Shown here in pieces: positions 1 through 12,422 of a DNA stretch of 64,000 nucleotides. Each line of letters opens with the position of its first letter. Position 1 is the stretch's first letter. Source of the stretch: Anastrepha obliqua (lineage: Eukaryota > Arthropoda > Insecta > Diptera > Tephritidae); the NCBI RefSeq assembly GCF_027943255.1, contig NC_072895.1, positions 83,702,001 through 83,766,000 of the forward strand, in the 5' to 3' direction. Made by a program: the position numbers and the translations under genes. The notes beneath the pieces are model-generated. The model did not search any database, was not told where the DNA came from, and was given only the letters and a program-made list of their open reading frames with translations.

Positions 1-144
1 CAAAAAAGTAGGCAACCATTTACTTTGAGGTGCTTCTTCCTCGAATAACAATGTCCCTTGAAAAATGTATCCTTAAAATTTCGAATGCATTATTTCGAAG
101 AATGTATGGTATATTTATCAAATAGGCAGATGCACAATTTTATA

Positions 145-1290
145 AGATCGAACAACGCATTAAAATAATTGAAACTTATCATGAAAATGGTCGATCTTTA
201 AGAACAACATATGACGAAACGCGTGATTTTTTTTTTAGTGGAAATAATCATCCGAATGAGTCGTTAATTCAAAGGTTGGAGAAAAAACTCCAAGAAACTC
301 GTTCTGTCGAGGATAGAGAAAAAACCGTTAGACCAAAAACTGGCCGTTCTGTTGGGAATATTGCTGCTGTTGCTCAAAGTGTTACTGAATAACCTTCAAC
401 ATTGATAACTCGACGTTCTCAACAATTAGGCATTCAAGAAACTGCTGTTTGATGGATTTTACATTGCATGGCGTTTGTATTCTTACAAAATTCAATTAAC
501 CCAAGATTTGAAGCCAACAAATCATTATCAACGCAGAAATTTCGTGAATTGGTTGTTTTTCCCCCGCTAAATAATCCTTAGTGATAAAGTTTATTTCACA
601 GTGGATAGATTTGCCAACAAAAAAAATTGCCACATCTGGTGAGAAGAAAAGCATGTAATTTCAGAAAAATCATTACATCCACTAAAATGTACTTTTCGGT
701 GTGGTTTTAGGGCTCGTGGAATAATTCGCTGGTTTTTTTCGAATATGAAAATAAAAGAGCTGTTAATGTCAATGTGCGTCGCTCTAGAGACAACTGATTG
801 CAGATTTTTTGTGGCCTGAGCATGAAGGAATAAACATAGACGACCTTTATTTTATACAGGATGAAGCCAAAAGTCGCACATACGGAAAAGCATTGCATTA
901 TTGCGATTTAAGTTTCCCGGTTGATTAATTTAACGTAATTGTGACATAAAATGGCCACCTAAATCATGTAATCTAACTCCACTAGACTACTTTTTGTGGA
1001 GTTTTATGAAAAGTAAAGTCTACGTGTATAAGTCAACAATGATTCCAGAACTGAATGACAACCTTCGCATCGAAATTGCTGTACTCAGTACTGTTATCGA
1101 AAATTTTAATTTTCGTATGACAGACTGTAGACGTGTACATTTAAATGCCATTTTCTACATATAATTTTTAGGGGTTGTATTTTGAATAAAAATCTTGAAA
1201 TCTGAACGAATCTAAATTTTTGCATCATTTATCATTTATTTTAAAACAACATCCAATCACATCTTTTTAAGGACTCTTTATATATAGTAA
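145..1290 (+). pseudogene. Mariner-type transposase remnant, family 1 copy 1
   Basis: Conceptual translation from about 150 gives EQRIKIIETYHENGRSLRTT, the N-terminal helix-turn-helix region of insect IS630-Tc1-mariner transposases, followed by pieces such as GNIAAVAQSV and RRSQQLGIQETAV. Around 840-900 a stretch reading DDLYFIQDEAKSRTYGKAL corresponds to the second catalytic block (usually QQDGATCHT). Many stops and frameshifts break the frame, so it cannot be functional. The 3' side (about 1130-1290) matches, in order, the ends of two other copies in this window (16525-17000 minus, 27800-28260 plus), including the T-rich and AAAACAACATC segments, which fixes the 3' end near 1285. The 5' end is not clear and may lie near or before the window edge. 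Confidence 0.75.
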
Positions 1291-2440
1291 TACATACTTT
1301 AGCTTTGTTATAAGTGCTGTTTTATGAAAACCGCAAATACATATCATAGTTGAACAAGTTCAACTTTCGTACCAAGAAATAAAGTATACGCAGTGGGCAC
1401 TTCTGTTAACTTTTGCCCCTTTAAAACTTTAAAGTACTTTGGAAATTAGGTTGAAGAAAAAATAAAAAACTGGGTATGTAGCATTACTAAGTACATGAAA
1501 TCTTTTTTTCAACGTGTATATGAAATTTTTCATAGATAGCAAAAAAAGTTGATTTTCGTCACACGGTGTGGTCAATCATAACACTCACCATGGAAAAGTT
1601 GTTGTGAACAAATTTTATTTCATATATTCCCCTAATTACTTTGGTGTGGACCTTTTAACATATTTATGAATATAATAATCTTCCGAAATTGGCATTTAAA
1701 ATGCAAGCGCTTTATAAAAATAACGAAAAATCAAAAATCAAGCAAAAAACAAAAAAACAAGTATGTGAATAACCCTAATTACCTGCAGGCAAACGTACAA
1801 CGAAGGAAACATCACATTTTAACGTTTCTGCCAATAATTCTCTAAAGAGCCATAAAAGTTTAAACAAAACTAGATCACAAAAGTGCCACTGAGCTAAGCG
1901 CAGAAGCGGCCAATACAATGACTGCCAGCAAATATGGCAAAAGTACCCAAATATTGCTATGCTTTTCCTGACTAACTAGCGAAGTGTTGATGTACGCTTC
2001 GCAGCTACAGATGAGCGGTGTAAAAAGTATTTTGGGGCAAGACAGATCTGCTCTTTAGAGGATTGACAGGAAAATTGGAAGACCAAAAGTTGAAGCGGTT
2101 TGGCTTGCCGCACTGACTTCTACACCAAGCAAAGTCTCCCCGCCTACTTGGCGAAAGACTTGCCTGCCATGCAATTCTCAGCGAAAGGGAGACAGGAAAA
2201 GCTGCAATACATAAAATGTGCTATAACAAGAGGCGCACGCATACCTGACAGGTTTGGACGGAACTTCTACATCAATATGAAGGGATCGTCATAATTTTTT
2301 TTTTTTTTTGCTGAGGATAGAGAGTTTATGTCGAAAGCCAGGAACTTCTAATCGAGAGGCTTTTCAAGTCAAAAATACTATTGTACGTTTTTCCATTCCC
2401 GACAGTTTCTATTAGAAAATAAATGGAAATCATTTTTATG
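1291..2440. other. AT-rich intergenic stretch, no feature seen
   Basis: No coding frame with credible codon use, no RNA gene and no repeat I recognise. The part from 1900 to 2300 is less AT-rich and could be old repeat sequence, but I cannot match it to anything else in the window. Confidence 0.4.
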
Positions 2441-3330
2441 ACTCATGCCTGAGAAGCTGGATTGAACTAACAATCTGCGGCTAACAACCCATATGCAATG
2501 CATCAGCACACCAGGCCGTGGCATTTTTGTAAAATAAAAACGCAATAGAAAAGAAAACGAAACGCAAAGAACGATAAAAATGCCAAAGTGTTACAAAGTA
2601 CCACGAAGCCGGAAAACCGCAACAACGAACGCTGCAAACCCCGACAGCAGAAAGCGCAAAAAGTGTAAAGAAATGAAACATAGCCAACGGAGAAACCAAC
2701 GAAGTGACCCGCCAACAGACCAACATAGATGCGGCTATGGTTCGCAGCATGCACTGGTAGACAAACCAACGGAATTTCTGGTATTGCTGAAGACTGCACC
2801 TTGTAGAATATGCAAGCCATCTCTAGGCTATGGAAGCAGCTGGTTCGCTTCATTGCAACGACGGTGAGTGCAGCGTAGCAATGTTGCAACGTGGTTAGCA
2901 GCGTGGCTTCTGGGGTTTCATGTCCATTTCAACCCGCTCCCTTTTGGCTTTTTTTTTATACCAGCTTCATCACAAGCGAAGGAACTCGCCCAAATCCGTT
3001 GCCACTGCTGCTTCCATCGCGTTTGAGTATTAAATATTAAACGAGTTAAAGTGTAAAGAAAACCAAAAAAATACAAGAATGGATTGTCGGAAGCGGCGAG
3101 CGAACGCGGTGTACACTGGCTGCATAGTAAGCGCACGAAAATGGTGCAGTGTTGTGGCAGCATCGTGAGCAAGCAGCACCAAAGGAAACGCTACTTAGAA
3201 GCCAAGCGGCTATCGAGGATAAATGATTTGACGGTTCAGGGGGTAGCTGCTCAGCTGGAAGACGAGCAAGGGGAATGGTGCAATAGCTGGACTTGTGGCA
3301 GCTCCACATACTTGGTATAACTATTGACTG
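2441..3330. other. GC-richer unique non-coding block
   Basis: This block is clearly less AT-rich than its surroundings and has several overlapping short frames on both strands (for example 2580-2867 plus and 2503-2889 minus). None shows a known domain or a consistent reading bias, and the frames overlap antisense, so I treat it as single-copy non-coding host DNA. A conserved non-coding element or UTR is possible. Confidence 0.3.
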
Positions 3331-3963
3331 TAGCTTTGGAAATTGGCTTAAATTTGTTGCCTTTGCACGCCTTTTACACGTTGGCAGATGCTTTTAATTT
3401 TCTGCTGATGAATGACTTTGATGTCCCAACCAAACGATGCATGCAGAATGTAGAGAATGGATAAAGGAGGTAGAAATTTTCCGATTCAGGCGAATAGCAG
3501 AGTAGTTGCACCTCCAGTCTACTTAATTGATTGAAATTGAAATTTAAAGTTTTAAATCAATCAAAAATTTTACTGCATTATTTTCCCTTAAAGCGATTTA
3601 TGTAAGTATTTAGCTTAATTTAACACACAAAGTACTAAACCTCGCGACCTTGATGGAAATCTTCTATAGCGCTAGATGGCGCTGGTAATGGAATATTCTA
3701 AAAAGCAGTGTTTATAATCCAATTAGACTCATGCTGGGAATATATCTTCACTACCAGAAAAGAAATTCATTCAAGAAAATATATGCGCTAGATGTCGTCG
3801 GAATTGCAATGTTTCGAAAATAGTCTTTATGGTCTGACTTCGGTCTCATTCAGAATGTATATAAATTACGTGTAAGATATACTTTTATTTAAAATCATTA
3901 TAGAAATCGCATTAAGATTCGACTTATCAACGTCCAGTATTTTAACTAATTTTTTGTCAAAAT

Positions 3964-4190
3964 GGACTTACACCACTTTCAAAGAAAACGGCTCACTTTT
4001 TTACTTTTTGCTGACTTGGAAAGTGGTGTAAGTCCTACTGAAGACATTAAAAGTATAAAGTTTTGTTAATCACACTTAAAAAATGATTACATTATAAATT
4101 TAAAGCACTTTAATATTTAAAAAACAAAAAAATTATTGCTTTAACATATTCCAATATTTTTCAAACTATTCAAATGCAAACCCTTAAATA
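3964..4190 (+). mobile_element. 3' end fragment of the GTGGTATAAGTCA-type TIR element
   Basis: A perfect 17-bp inverted pair (GGACTTACACCACTTTC at 3964-3980 and its complement at 4019-4035) carries the same motif that repeats at the ends of the transposon at 41950-45203. The following 150 bp of AT-rich DNA ends in AATGCAAACCCTTAAATATC (about 4172-4191), which aligns with AATGCAAAACTCTAAATATC at about 45133-45152 of that transposon, at the same distance from the motif. The terminal inverted repeat itself is missing here; Helitron-like sequence starts exactly at that point. Confidence 0.55.
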
Positions 4191-4490
4191 TCTCCATCTA
4201 TAATATAAAAATGAATCACAAAATGTATTGGTAAGTGCATAACTCAACAGCGCATGGACCAATCTTAACAATTCTTTTTTAAAATATTCCTTGAAGTCCA
4301 AGGAAGGCTTGTACGGCGAGAAAAATTCAAATAATTTCCGGGGAAACCCTAAAACAGCGCTTTCTTTTTCCCATACAAATATTGCCCGTTCGTGTGTGTG
4401 CGTGTTCGCGTTAGAGGATCTAATGCGTTCACACAAAAGTGACAATATCGTGAACCCGACCAAATTTAAAGGTAAAAAAATGTAAGAGCT
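4191..4490 (+). mobile_element. Helitron-like fragment
   Basis: The stretch starting ATCTATAATATAAAAATGAA, with GCATAACTCAACAGCGCATGG and CCTAAAACAGCGCTTTCTTT further on, resembles the opening of a dispersed insect repeat usually classed with Helitrons. The family assignment is from memory of such repeats. The 3' end is not identifiable; I stop where the resemblance ends. No helicase coding sequence is present, so this is a non-autonomous or truncated copy. Confidence 0.4.
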
Positions 4491-4629
4491 ATATATTTGA
4501 TTGGCCGACGAGTTAAAGAATGATTTCATTCACAAATCTATATTAGGTGTTTGTGGTATTTATCTATAAAACCCATGTTTCTCACATGGTCAGTTGTATG
4601 TTTCCTGTTACCGTGTTGGAAAACCATCA

Positions 4630-5385
4630 GATTTAGTACTCTTTTGCTATGACTAGAGCCACCGTTGGCCACACGTTTGGCGTTATTCGCGACAGACAGG
4701 ACTGCACACTCAATGCCTTCTTCATAGCATATTCCAGGTGAGTGTTGAAGTTTAAACGATTGTCAAACATCGCTCTTAGGTAATTCATAGCGTGGTTTGA
4801 ACTACTAGTTACAGTCCCAACTTTTACATTTATAGTTGCTACTATCTTTCTGCTGCTTATTAGGACCACATCGGTTTTATGCTCAGTTAATTCCAACTTC
4901 ATAGACCTGCTTAGTGATTCGCTAGCGATCCTATCAATTTCGTTGATATGTTATGCCACCATTACCACCGCGATGTCATCCGTGAATCCAATGACTTTAG
5001 TACTAGGCGGTACATCCAGTCTTAGAATCTCGTAATACATAAAGTTCCATAGCAGTGAACCCAAAACTGATCCATGAGGAACCTCTGCTGACACGATATA
5101 CTCCTCAATGTCTTTGTCGCTTGTAGGCCTGAAATACATCGCAATTATTCTGATAATATAAATAGACGACCCTATTTTTGCTAGGGTTTCTAGTATACGT
5201 TGCCAGCTAATTATGTTAAAAGCGTTTCTAACATCCATAGTTACCACGGCGCAGTATTCTTCTCACCGCGCCATCCTTCAATGGTTTCTGTTACTAAATC
5301 TACCATGCATTTGATAGCAGCCACTGTTGAGTGGGATCTTACGTCAAGCGCGTAGGCATCGATACCCTAGTGATTTCGATGGCTG
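4630..5385 (-). pseudogene. R1-clade-like non-LTR reverse transcriptase remnant
   Basis: Reading the minus strand, 5385-4951 gives AYALDVRSHSTVAAIKCMVD, then VTMDVRNAFNIISWQRILET (RT block A, catalytic D), VPHGSVLGSLLWNFMYYEIL (normally PQGSVLGP) and VIGFTDDIAVVMVA (block C, FADD with A changed to T). The frame 4902-4633 continues with ELTEHKTDVVLISSRKIVAT and LSRITPNVWPTVA, typical of the post-RT thumb in R1-like elements. The endonuclease, the 5' half and the C-terminal zinc-finger region are absent, and the frame shifts between the two parts. The TDD substitution in the active site and the stops show it is dead. Confidence 0.8.
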
Positions 5386-6896
5386 TATCCTTACCAATGT
5401 GGTTATTATAAACAGTCAATGCCTGAGCCCAAATATTGAAAAATGCAGCGTAACTGTAAGGTGAGATATCACAAATGAAAGGAGTATCGATTCAGTTACG
5501 TTTTAATAAAAAGTTTCACCCAAAAATATACTTTCTAATATTTTCTAAGATTTTCACATTCTTTTAAAAAGCCAATAAAATTTGTGTTCTTCACAATATT
5601 AAAAATTCAGAGCCATTAGGTAACGATTCATTTAAGTACTTGTTAAGACTGTAGAGAAAAGTTCGTGGAAGGACGTAAGCTTGCAGCTGCTTCAGTAGGA
5701 GCAGTAGACGTATTCTCTGCCACGCAGCCATCTCCTTTTACCATGAATTACCAACACTGGTATTGTTCAACTGCAAACTGCAACATATCAAACACAGCGC
5801 GTACATACAAAATTATACAAACATTTTTAAATGGAAACCCACCTTAGGTTAAAAGGATAATATGATTTCTTACTAGAGTAACTACCTCAGCGCCTCAACA
5901 CGTTTAGAAACCATCATTGCAAAAGTGTTGCCATTTCCACCAACTGCGCTGTCCAACGATGTTCTAACTCTTTCCACACTACGACGTTCGACGACCACTG
6001 TCTTATCTGTTGTATTCTATGTAGATTCTTAAGTGCGGCTACTACGAGAGCTTCTATGTATTAACTATGAGGGCATTCTACTTATAAGTGTGTCTTGTCC
6101 AGCTCTTGCAGCTCTTCTCTCTGTGGCTCATCAGCCGTTTTGTTGGCTGGTTGGTTAGCAAATTTCATTATGTCAATTACTTTGCAACAAAGTACCTCAG
6201 CTAATTGACTTTGCTCTTGCGTTGGTGATAGAAGCGTCTCCTACTTTACCTGGTACACACAGGCGTCCGCTACTTCAATTTTCCTTAATTTTATCCCGTT
6301 ATTACAAGCATGTGGCATGCAAGTGTATGTGGCGTGTATGCATTTCTGAGTTGCCTCGACGTTGAGCGTCTGCCAGACTTCGTAAGCAAGCAGCGGCGTC
6401 TAATATTTAAATATTTAATGTCATTTGCCTTTATGTGTGGCAATATTTGTTACTTGGAATACGATCTGGGTCATAAGAGAATTAAAAGTATCTGAAGTCT
6501 AGAGAAAGTAACCATTTTGTATGCATATGTGTGTGTAAGCGTTTATGGCGGTATTACAGAAATATATGGATGTGTGTGTGTATGCAGGTAAAAGGTTTCC
6601 GAGCATGTGCTTTATATCGAAGAAAATGTTCAGCATAGAATGAAAAAAAATTATCAAAAATCAACCCAATTTTTGAGCGACTTCAAACTTACATTTTGTT
6701 CCTAAAATTCAAGGAAGTATAAAACTACGAGGCCAGACTTTTTCCAAATATTCTAATTAAGAAGTTGTAAATGTTGATGAAAATATTTTAAAATTTGTTA
6801 AATTAAAGGAAAGGTTTAAAACTTCAATTTATGAGGTTTTTGTTATAAAATAAAATATATCTGTGTAAAACATTTACGAAAAAATGTATATATATA
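5386..6896. other. Intergenic, no confident feature
   Basis: Mostly AT-rich. The minus strand from about 6280 to 5890 can be read as KIEVADACVYQVK and QSQLAEVLCCKVIDIMKFAN, which might be an upstream part of the neighbouring R1-like remnant, but I cannot match it to a named domain. From 6500 to 6890 there are TGTG runs and A-rich sequence only. Confidence 0.3.
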
Positions 6897-7732
6897 GTGT
6901 CAGAAAAAAGTAACCGCGATTATTCATGAAACATAAAAGATATATATTTAAATTTTTTTACATGAAAGTATGTACAAAACTACAAGTCGCAATTACTCAA
7001 GTACTCGAGTATAGCCTGACATCTTCTTCATGCTTTGAACCAGCTTTTCTGCGTAGCTCATCGACAAACAGGACTAGATTTTGCAAACTTGACGCACGAG
7101 TTGCTTTAAATCATGGACTGGCCTTCCGGCAAGATGCGTTTTCATATGTCACCATACATTTTCAATGAGGTTGACGTCTGGAGACTGGGCGGGCCAGTCC
7201 AATAATGCGACGCCCTTTTCTTTTTGTTTGTTTTTTGTTGTTTCTCAATGTGTTTTTCTGAGAGCAGTGGTTTTGATGATGTAGGACAGTAGGATATGTT
7301 CGCCCCCTTCAGTCGATGGTGTTGATACTCACATCTATTCCCTTTTTAGCAAGAATTGTGCGTGCTTGGCGTAGTCGCAAAGAAGGACGATCACTTTATT
7401 CTGCTATTTTATCGTTACTCGCTTCAAATGGCGCTCGGAAAAGTCATCAACATTTTTGTACACCTTATACCGCTGATTCCACATCACACAACAAACTGTT
7501 TTGATTTTTTAATTAATTTTGCAGCAGTGGCGTAAGATAATTTCGGGCTTCTCGAATGCGTGAATAAAAATACCACCTCAAAACGCTTCGCGTACCTCTC
7601 CCTCATTTTTTTTGGTTGCGCCAACAGGAAAGTTTCGAACGACACTAACCTGCGTTAGTACTGGCGTCGTAGCCGTAGAACGATATATATCTTCAAGTTA
7701 CAAGAAAAAAAACGGTTATTTTCTTCTGACAC
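6897..7732 (-). pseudogene. Tc1-like element with internal deletion
   Basis: The ends are inverted repeats: GTGTCAGAAAAAAGTAACCG at 6897 and the complement of GTGTCAGAAGAAAATAACCG ending at 7732, 18 of 20 matching. On the minus strand the N-terminal paired-like helix-turn-helix is recognisable (KKGIDVSINTIEG, PLLSEKH near 7260), but the sequence then runs almost directly into the C-terminal block DWPAQSPDVNLIENVW (7200-7150), which holds the third catalytic residue E. The first two catalytic aspartates of the DDE domain are therefore deleted. Several stops and frameshifts are also present. Length 836 bp against about 1.3-1.7 kb for full Tc1-like elements fits a deletion derivative. Confidence 0.85.
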
Positions 7733-7745
7733 AGACTGATATATA

Positions 7746-8888
7746 TCTATACTAATATTATAAAGAGGAAAACTTTGTTTGTTTGCAATGAATAGGCTAA
7801 AAAACTACTGGACCGATTTTAAAAATTCTTTCACCATTCGAAAGCTACATCATCCACGAGTAACATGGATTAATTTTATTTTGGAAATAGGGCTCGAGAT
7901 ATAGGTCAAAACGTGGACCCGGGTAACCTTCGGATGTGTATGTACAATATGGGTATCAAATGGAAGCTGTTGGTGAATGCTTTAGTTCAGAGTATTTCCA
8001 TCCGCTCCGTGACTAGGGTCTCGAGATAGAGACCAAAACGTGGACCCTAGAATGTGTTTGTACAATATGGATATCAAATGAAAGCTGTTGATAAGTGCTT
8101 TAATACGGGGTAATTTTCATACCTATTGATGACTAGGGTCTCGAAATATATGCCAAAACGTGGAGCCGCCGTGTCTTTGCACCGAATTAAACCAAACTTA
8201 CGCACATTGTTAAGTAAGTATTGAAAATGGGTTTCGTAAAGTTTGGTTGTAATTCGGAGCACTGGCAACCGGTACAGCGTTCTTTTGAACCAGCCATAAT
8301 GTCGCTTACTTTTTTAACGCTTGGGGCGGAACTGAACTGTCAAATTGACAGTGTGAGTTACAATGTGTCAATATTTCTTTCTGATTTGGATGTCATAAGG
8401 AAAAAACGTAAGTGCAACATGTAAAAATAGTTTGTGAATTTTTTTGGAGTGGATTTTGGAACAGTGAATAATTTCTTACGAAATTTGAGAATTTAATGTG
8501 AAATCCGAATGAAATTATGTGTTCGTGGAAAAAAAATTTTTTTTCGTTTTTTTTTTTTGAAAAATATAAATGGATGATGGTTAAAAAAGCTCCAATGCTT
8601 AATAAAACATATAAATTGAAACGAAAAATTCATGGATGATCAGGAAAAAAGACGATTGTTTATTCATATGCGTTGATTTGAAATTTAGAAACAATCTTCT
8701 TTTTTCCTGATTTTCAATTTATATTTTATATTTACTCAAAAAGAAATAGAAAAACAAAAAATATTGTTTATGCCAAAGCGCTTGAATAAAGAATAAAGAA
8801 ATAAATAATATGAAAATCATATATTTTCTGTTCTAAACCATGTCTATTCTATTTTAGTGTGCCCAGCGAAGGGGGCCGGGTTTGCTAG
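7746..8888 (+). mobile_element. Complete non-autonomous Helitron
   Basis: The element begins with TC (TCTATACTAATATTATAAAG) after an A and ends in CTAG before a T, the expected A^T target and CTRR end of Helitrons, which transpose by rolling circle without target duplication. Just before the end, GCCC and GGGC (in TGCCCAGCGAAGGGGGCC) can form the short terminal hairpin. The interior has about 2.5 tandem units of roughly 120-127 bp, starting at 7893, 8020 and 8141, each opening with CTCGARATA and AAAACGTGGA. No Rep/helicase reading frame exists in its 1143 bp. It sits inside an (AT)n run that continues into the SINE at 8889. Confidence 0.85.
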
Positions 8889-9000
8889 TATATATATATA
8901 TATGTAATTGCCGCTTACATCCTTTTTTTATACTTGGCCGAACTCCTTCTCCTATTCGTGGCGTGCGTATTCCTTGTTTTCTACAAATGGAGAGACCAAC
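8889..9000 (-). mobile_element. SINE 3' fragment
   Basis: After the (TA)n run the sequence GTAATTGCCGCTTACATCC, ACTTGGCCGAACTCCTTCTC and CTATTCGTGGCGTGCGTA matches the reverse complement of the 3' half of the tRNA-derived SINE found at 12423, 21551, 39617 and 40235. Similarity fades after CTACAAATGGAGAGACC (9000). The SINE's AT tail is the Helitron's target. Confidence 0.65.
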
Positions 9001-11003
9001 CTCATTTTACTCTTCGCTCTCTTAGCTTCACAGTCTGTGGTGGACCATAGCTACATTTTTCCAATTGTGAACGTTCATCACTTTCAAGTCTACTTCGACG
9101 GCACCCATCCCTTTTTAAGTCGGTCTCTTTTCTTCCTCCTATTGGGCGAATGTTTACGGATGCCCGAACTATGGCATCCGTACTTGGAAGTATACTTTAG
9201 CGTACAAAACTAAAACCCCTTTACAGAACTAAACCTGATTTTTCCCGAGTTGGGCATTTAATTTATTTTTTTTTTCAAACAAAACTCTCTTTTTAAGCAC
9301 AAAAAAATCATTAAAAAAAATACTGAAATAAGAACGAGCTGCCAAAGAATCTCAACATTTCATTATACTCGCAGTTCTATTCGAGTTTTATGTTGTTGCT
9401 TGCCAAGCCGCAAATTGTCAAATCACCAATTTCAATGCAAATCTAATTTGCCAAAAACCAACCAAACTGCGAATTGTTGCACTGAGCTGTCACCAAATGT
9501 TTGCCACACAAAGCGCATAGTGTGCAACCGCCAAACAACGTTGGCAAAAACAGTAACTAACATAAATACATACAAAATAAAGCGAAGTGCGGATGCATTC
9601 AACACTAGAGGAATCGGAAATGGATAGATTCGAAAAAATTCACTACAATGCACCGTTACCGATACTGCCACACTCTGCTGCAGCAAACCATGCCACCAAC
9701 AACATTTGGCCAATCGCCGTTGCATATGCGTATGGATGTATGTATGTATGTATGTAAGTATGTATGTATGTGTATATGAATATATTCATACTGATGGAAT
9801 TTTTGTCGCAACTCATTTGTCGGAAGAATTCAGAAGTGAAAGAAAGGCGCGAGGCGAGTATGAAGGCCGCGCGGGTTAGGCTGTGTGTGGGTGCTGCATT
9901 TTAGCGGCGAAAACTGTCAGCACGCATTTAAGTAAACGTCGACACGCCACTTCCTACGTTATTTGGACGTTTTGTTGCCATATTGCCTGCCACATGCGCT
10001 CGCTATCACAAACTAATGCATTTGGTTTTGTTGCAACAGCAGCAGCAGCAGTTAGTTTTTGTTTAGCCATGCACAGGTATTACAACAAGCACACGCCACG
10101 CGCCAGTTACAACTACTCACACCTCTAAGTGTGCCAGTGTATGTGTGCATACTAGCATACCACCAGAACTCCCGCACCATTCTCTGATATATCAGCAACG
10201 GCGGAGGTGCAAAAATGATTGCTGACAATGCGCCTCACTACGTTGCCGTGGTATGTAACCGCTTACAACAAAAACAACATATCGTGTCGTGCCACAGTTA
10301 TGCTCACAATTTCAAAACTGCCATCGAGCGAAAATTTTCATGTGGAAAGAACCATTGTGGCACCGCTGATGAGTTGAGCTGCAAGCGCGCACCTACACAA
10401 ATCGTGATAAAGGTGTGTGGTACACGTGCGGAGAGCGCCAGTTGGACGGTGCATTTATTTACGCCGCAGTGCACGGCACAGCGAAGGGATGTCCAGTTGT
10501 CCGAAACGGAAATGACCAAATGAAAATGGTAATGGTAATAGAGACGGAAATTGTGTGGTAATTTTTGTTTAATTACTGGATGAGAATTCAACGTTGCGGA
10601 AAAAGAACGGAAATGGGCGCATACGAGTATAAGAAACCGCTTAGCTTTTGTAATATGATTAAGAATGCAAGGATACTATTGCCACTTAATCTAATAGGAC
10701 AGCAGAAACCTCATAATTCCAATTGAAAATAGTGTTCGTATTTTTCCCCCCTTTTTTGGCTTAAGTATTTGTAGTGCATTCGCAATGATTTTGCCACCTA
10801 GCTTGCACTTTTTATAAATCTTTCGAAACAAACAAAAAAGGCGAAGAGAAATCGGAAATTTAATTGCTTAGTTGCATTATTTTATGAGTTCTCTCAAACA
10901 GAATATTTCATTCTTAGTTGCTTTTTATTTCATTGTATTATTGATATATTTTTTACCTGGTCTTCAATTTTTCCGAAAATTGGTTTATTTGTAGGCTTGA
11001 GTA
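9001..11003. other. Unique non-coding host DNA
   Basis: About 2 kb with little repeat content. It is GC-richer between 9400 and 10530, with CAG-type runs (10038) and a (TATG)n microsatellite at about 9728-9775. The short frames present (for example 9883-10128 plus) have no known domain and overlap antisense frames, so I do not call genes. Regulatory or intronic sequence is likely. Confidence 0.4.
9728..9775. repeat. (TATG)n microsatellite
   Basis: Imperfect run of the tetranucleotide GTAT/TATG, interrupted once by TAAG, continuing into TGTATATG. Confidence 0.9.
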
Positions 11004-11607
11004 TTAAAGGGTGATCAGATCGGAGATACTTTTTACAATAGGATTCTTGTCACAGATCACGCGTGACTGCTGTCAAACTAAATACATTATGTTTTTCAGT
11101 ATTCATTGGCATTTCATCATGGAAACACTTACGCCTCAACAACGTTTACAAATCGTACAACTGTACTACGAAAACCGACGCTCTGTGAAGAGCGTTCATC
11201 GCGCGCTCAGGCCAACTTATGGTGTACATAATCGTCCTAACGCACGCGCTATTAGCCAAACCATCGGCAAAATTGAGACTATTTTTACATTATTGCATCA
11301 TATTCGACTAATTAGACCACAGCACGAAATGAAGAGACTATTGTGGCAGTAGATGAGAGTTTTGCCGAAGACACGGAAGAATCGATTCGGCACCGCTCTC
11401 AACAACTTGGCCTATATTATTGCCCTACTTCGGCAATTTTAAGTAAAGATCTTGATTTGAAAGCATAAAAAATACAGCTAGTCCAAGATTTGAAGCCGAC
11501 CGATCTTCCAAAGCGTCATAATTTCAGTCGTTGGGCTCTCGAAAAACTCGTCGAAGATCCACATTTTGAGACCCGAATTTTGTTCAGCTTTGAGAACCAT
11601 TTTTGCC

Positions 11608-12348
11608 TTAAGGGGGGGGTAAGGGATAAACGCTAAAAAAAACACTTTCTTCGTGAATTTATTGCAGCGAAACGGTTCAAGTCAATTTATTAAAAGTTGT
11701 TGCATATTATAAAGTAACATTTCAAGAATATTTGATAAAATTTTCATGTAAAAATATTGCAAAATGAGCGAATGAGAGCACATTTACGTAGACGTCTTTT
11801 CAAAAATACATTTTGCAGTAGTCAGCATATCTCCGCGTAGAATCATCTGAAATCAAAAAAATCGAATAATTTAGTTAAAGTATGAGTTAAACTTCCCCCC
11901 AACGTTTATTTTGATGATTTATTTTCATTTTCAGCCATTTGGTAGTCGTTTTAAGTAAAAAGTGATTTTTGACGAAAAAATGCCGCCATTTTGTAGGTGT
12001 AAAACCACCTTAATATAAAAAAAAAATGGCGAAAAAAAACGTTGGGGGGAGGTTTTTTATATGTAAAATATGTGTGCAAAATTTCAAAAGGATCGGTTGA
12101 GTAGTTTTCAAATGCCAATGACTACGCACTTTAAAAAAAAAGGTTCGAGAAAACCGCGTTTAAAGTTTTAAGTTATGAAAACACGCAACTGCTGCGTCTC
12201 GGCAGATGTTTGAGGCGGCTCGGCTTTATGCTCTATAACTTAAAAAGTTTTGCTCGGATTGACTTAAAATTTTAACACGGTATTTTTGAAATGTTTTACT
12301 ACAATAACATGCAAAAAAAATCGATTTTTATCCCTTACCCCCCCTTAA
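11608..12348. mobile_element. TTAA-flanked non-autonomous element, copy 1
   Basis: TTAA at 11608-11611 and 12345-12348 flank inverted ends (GGGGGGGGTAAGGGATAAA on the left; TTTATCCCTTACCCCCCC on the right). It interrupts the mariner-type transposase between FENHFCL and NKRNCRVL, proving it is an insertion. TTAA duplication is the hallmark of piggyBac-like transposition, but no transposase is encoded in its 740 bp, and G-runs replace the CCC start usual for piggyBac. Part of its interior (GAGAAAACCGCGTTTAAAG near 12139) resembles the element at 17056. Confidence 0.8.
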
Positions 12349-12422
12349 TGGCTATGCCAATAAACGAAATTGCCGTGTTTTGGGCCAAAGAGCAACCAGA
12401 AGCAATTCAAGAACAGCTATTA

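Noticed and set aside
2503..2889. 128-residue minus-strand frame rich in C, F and L
   Set aside because: It overlaps antisense frames of similar length, has no domain and no codon preference; low-stop chance frame in GC-richer DNA.
9883..10128. 81-residue plus frame with an alanine run
   Set aside because: The alanines come from a CAG repeat; no start context or homology pattern.
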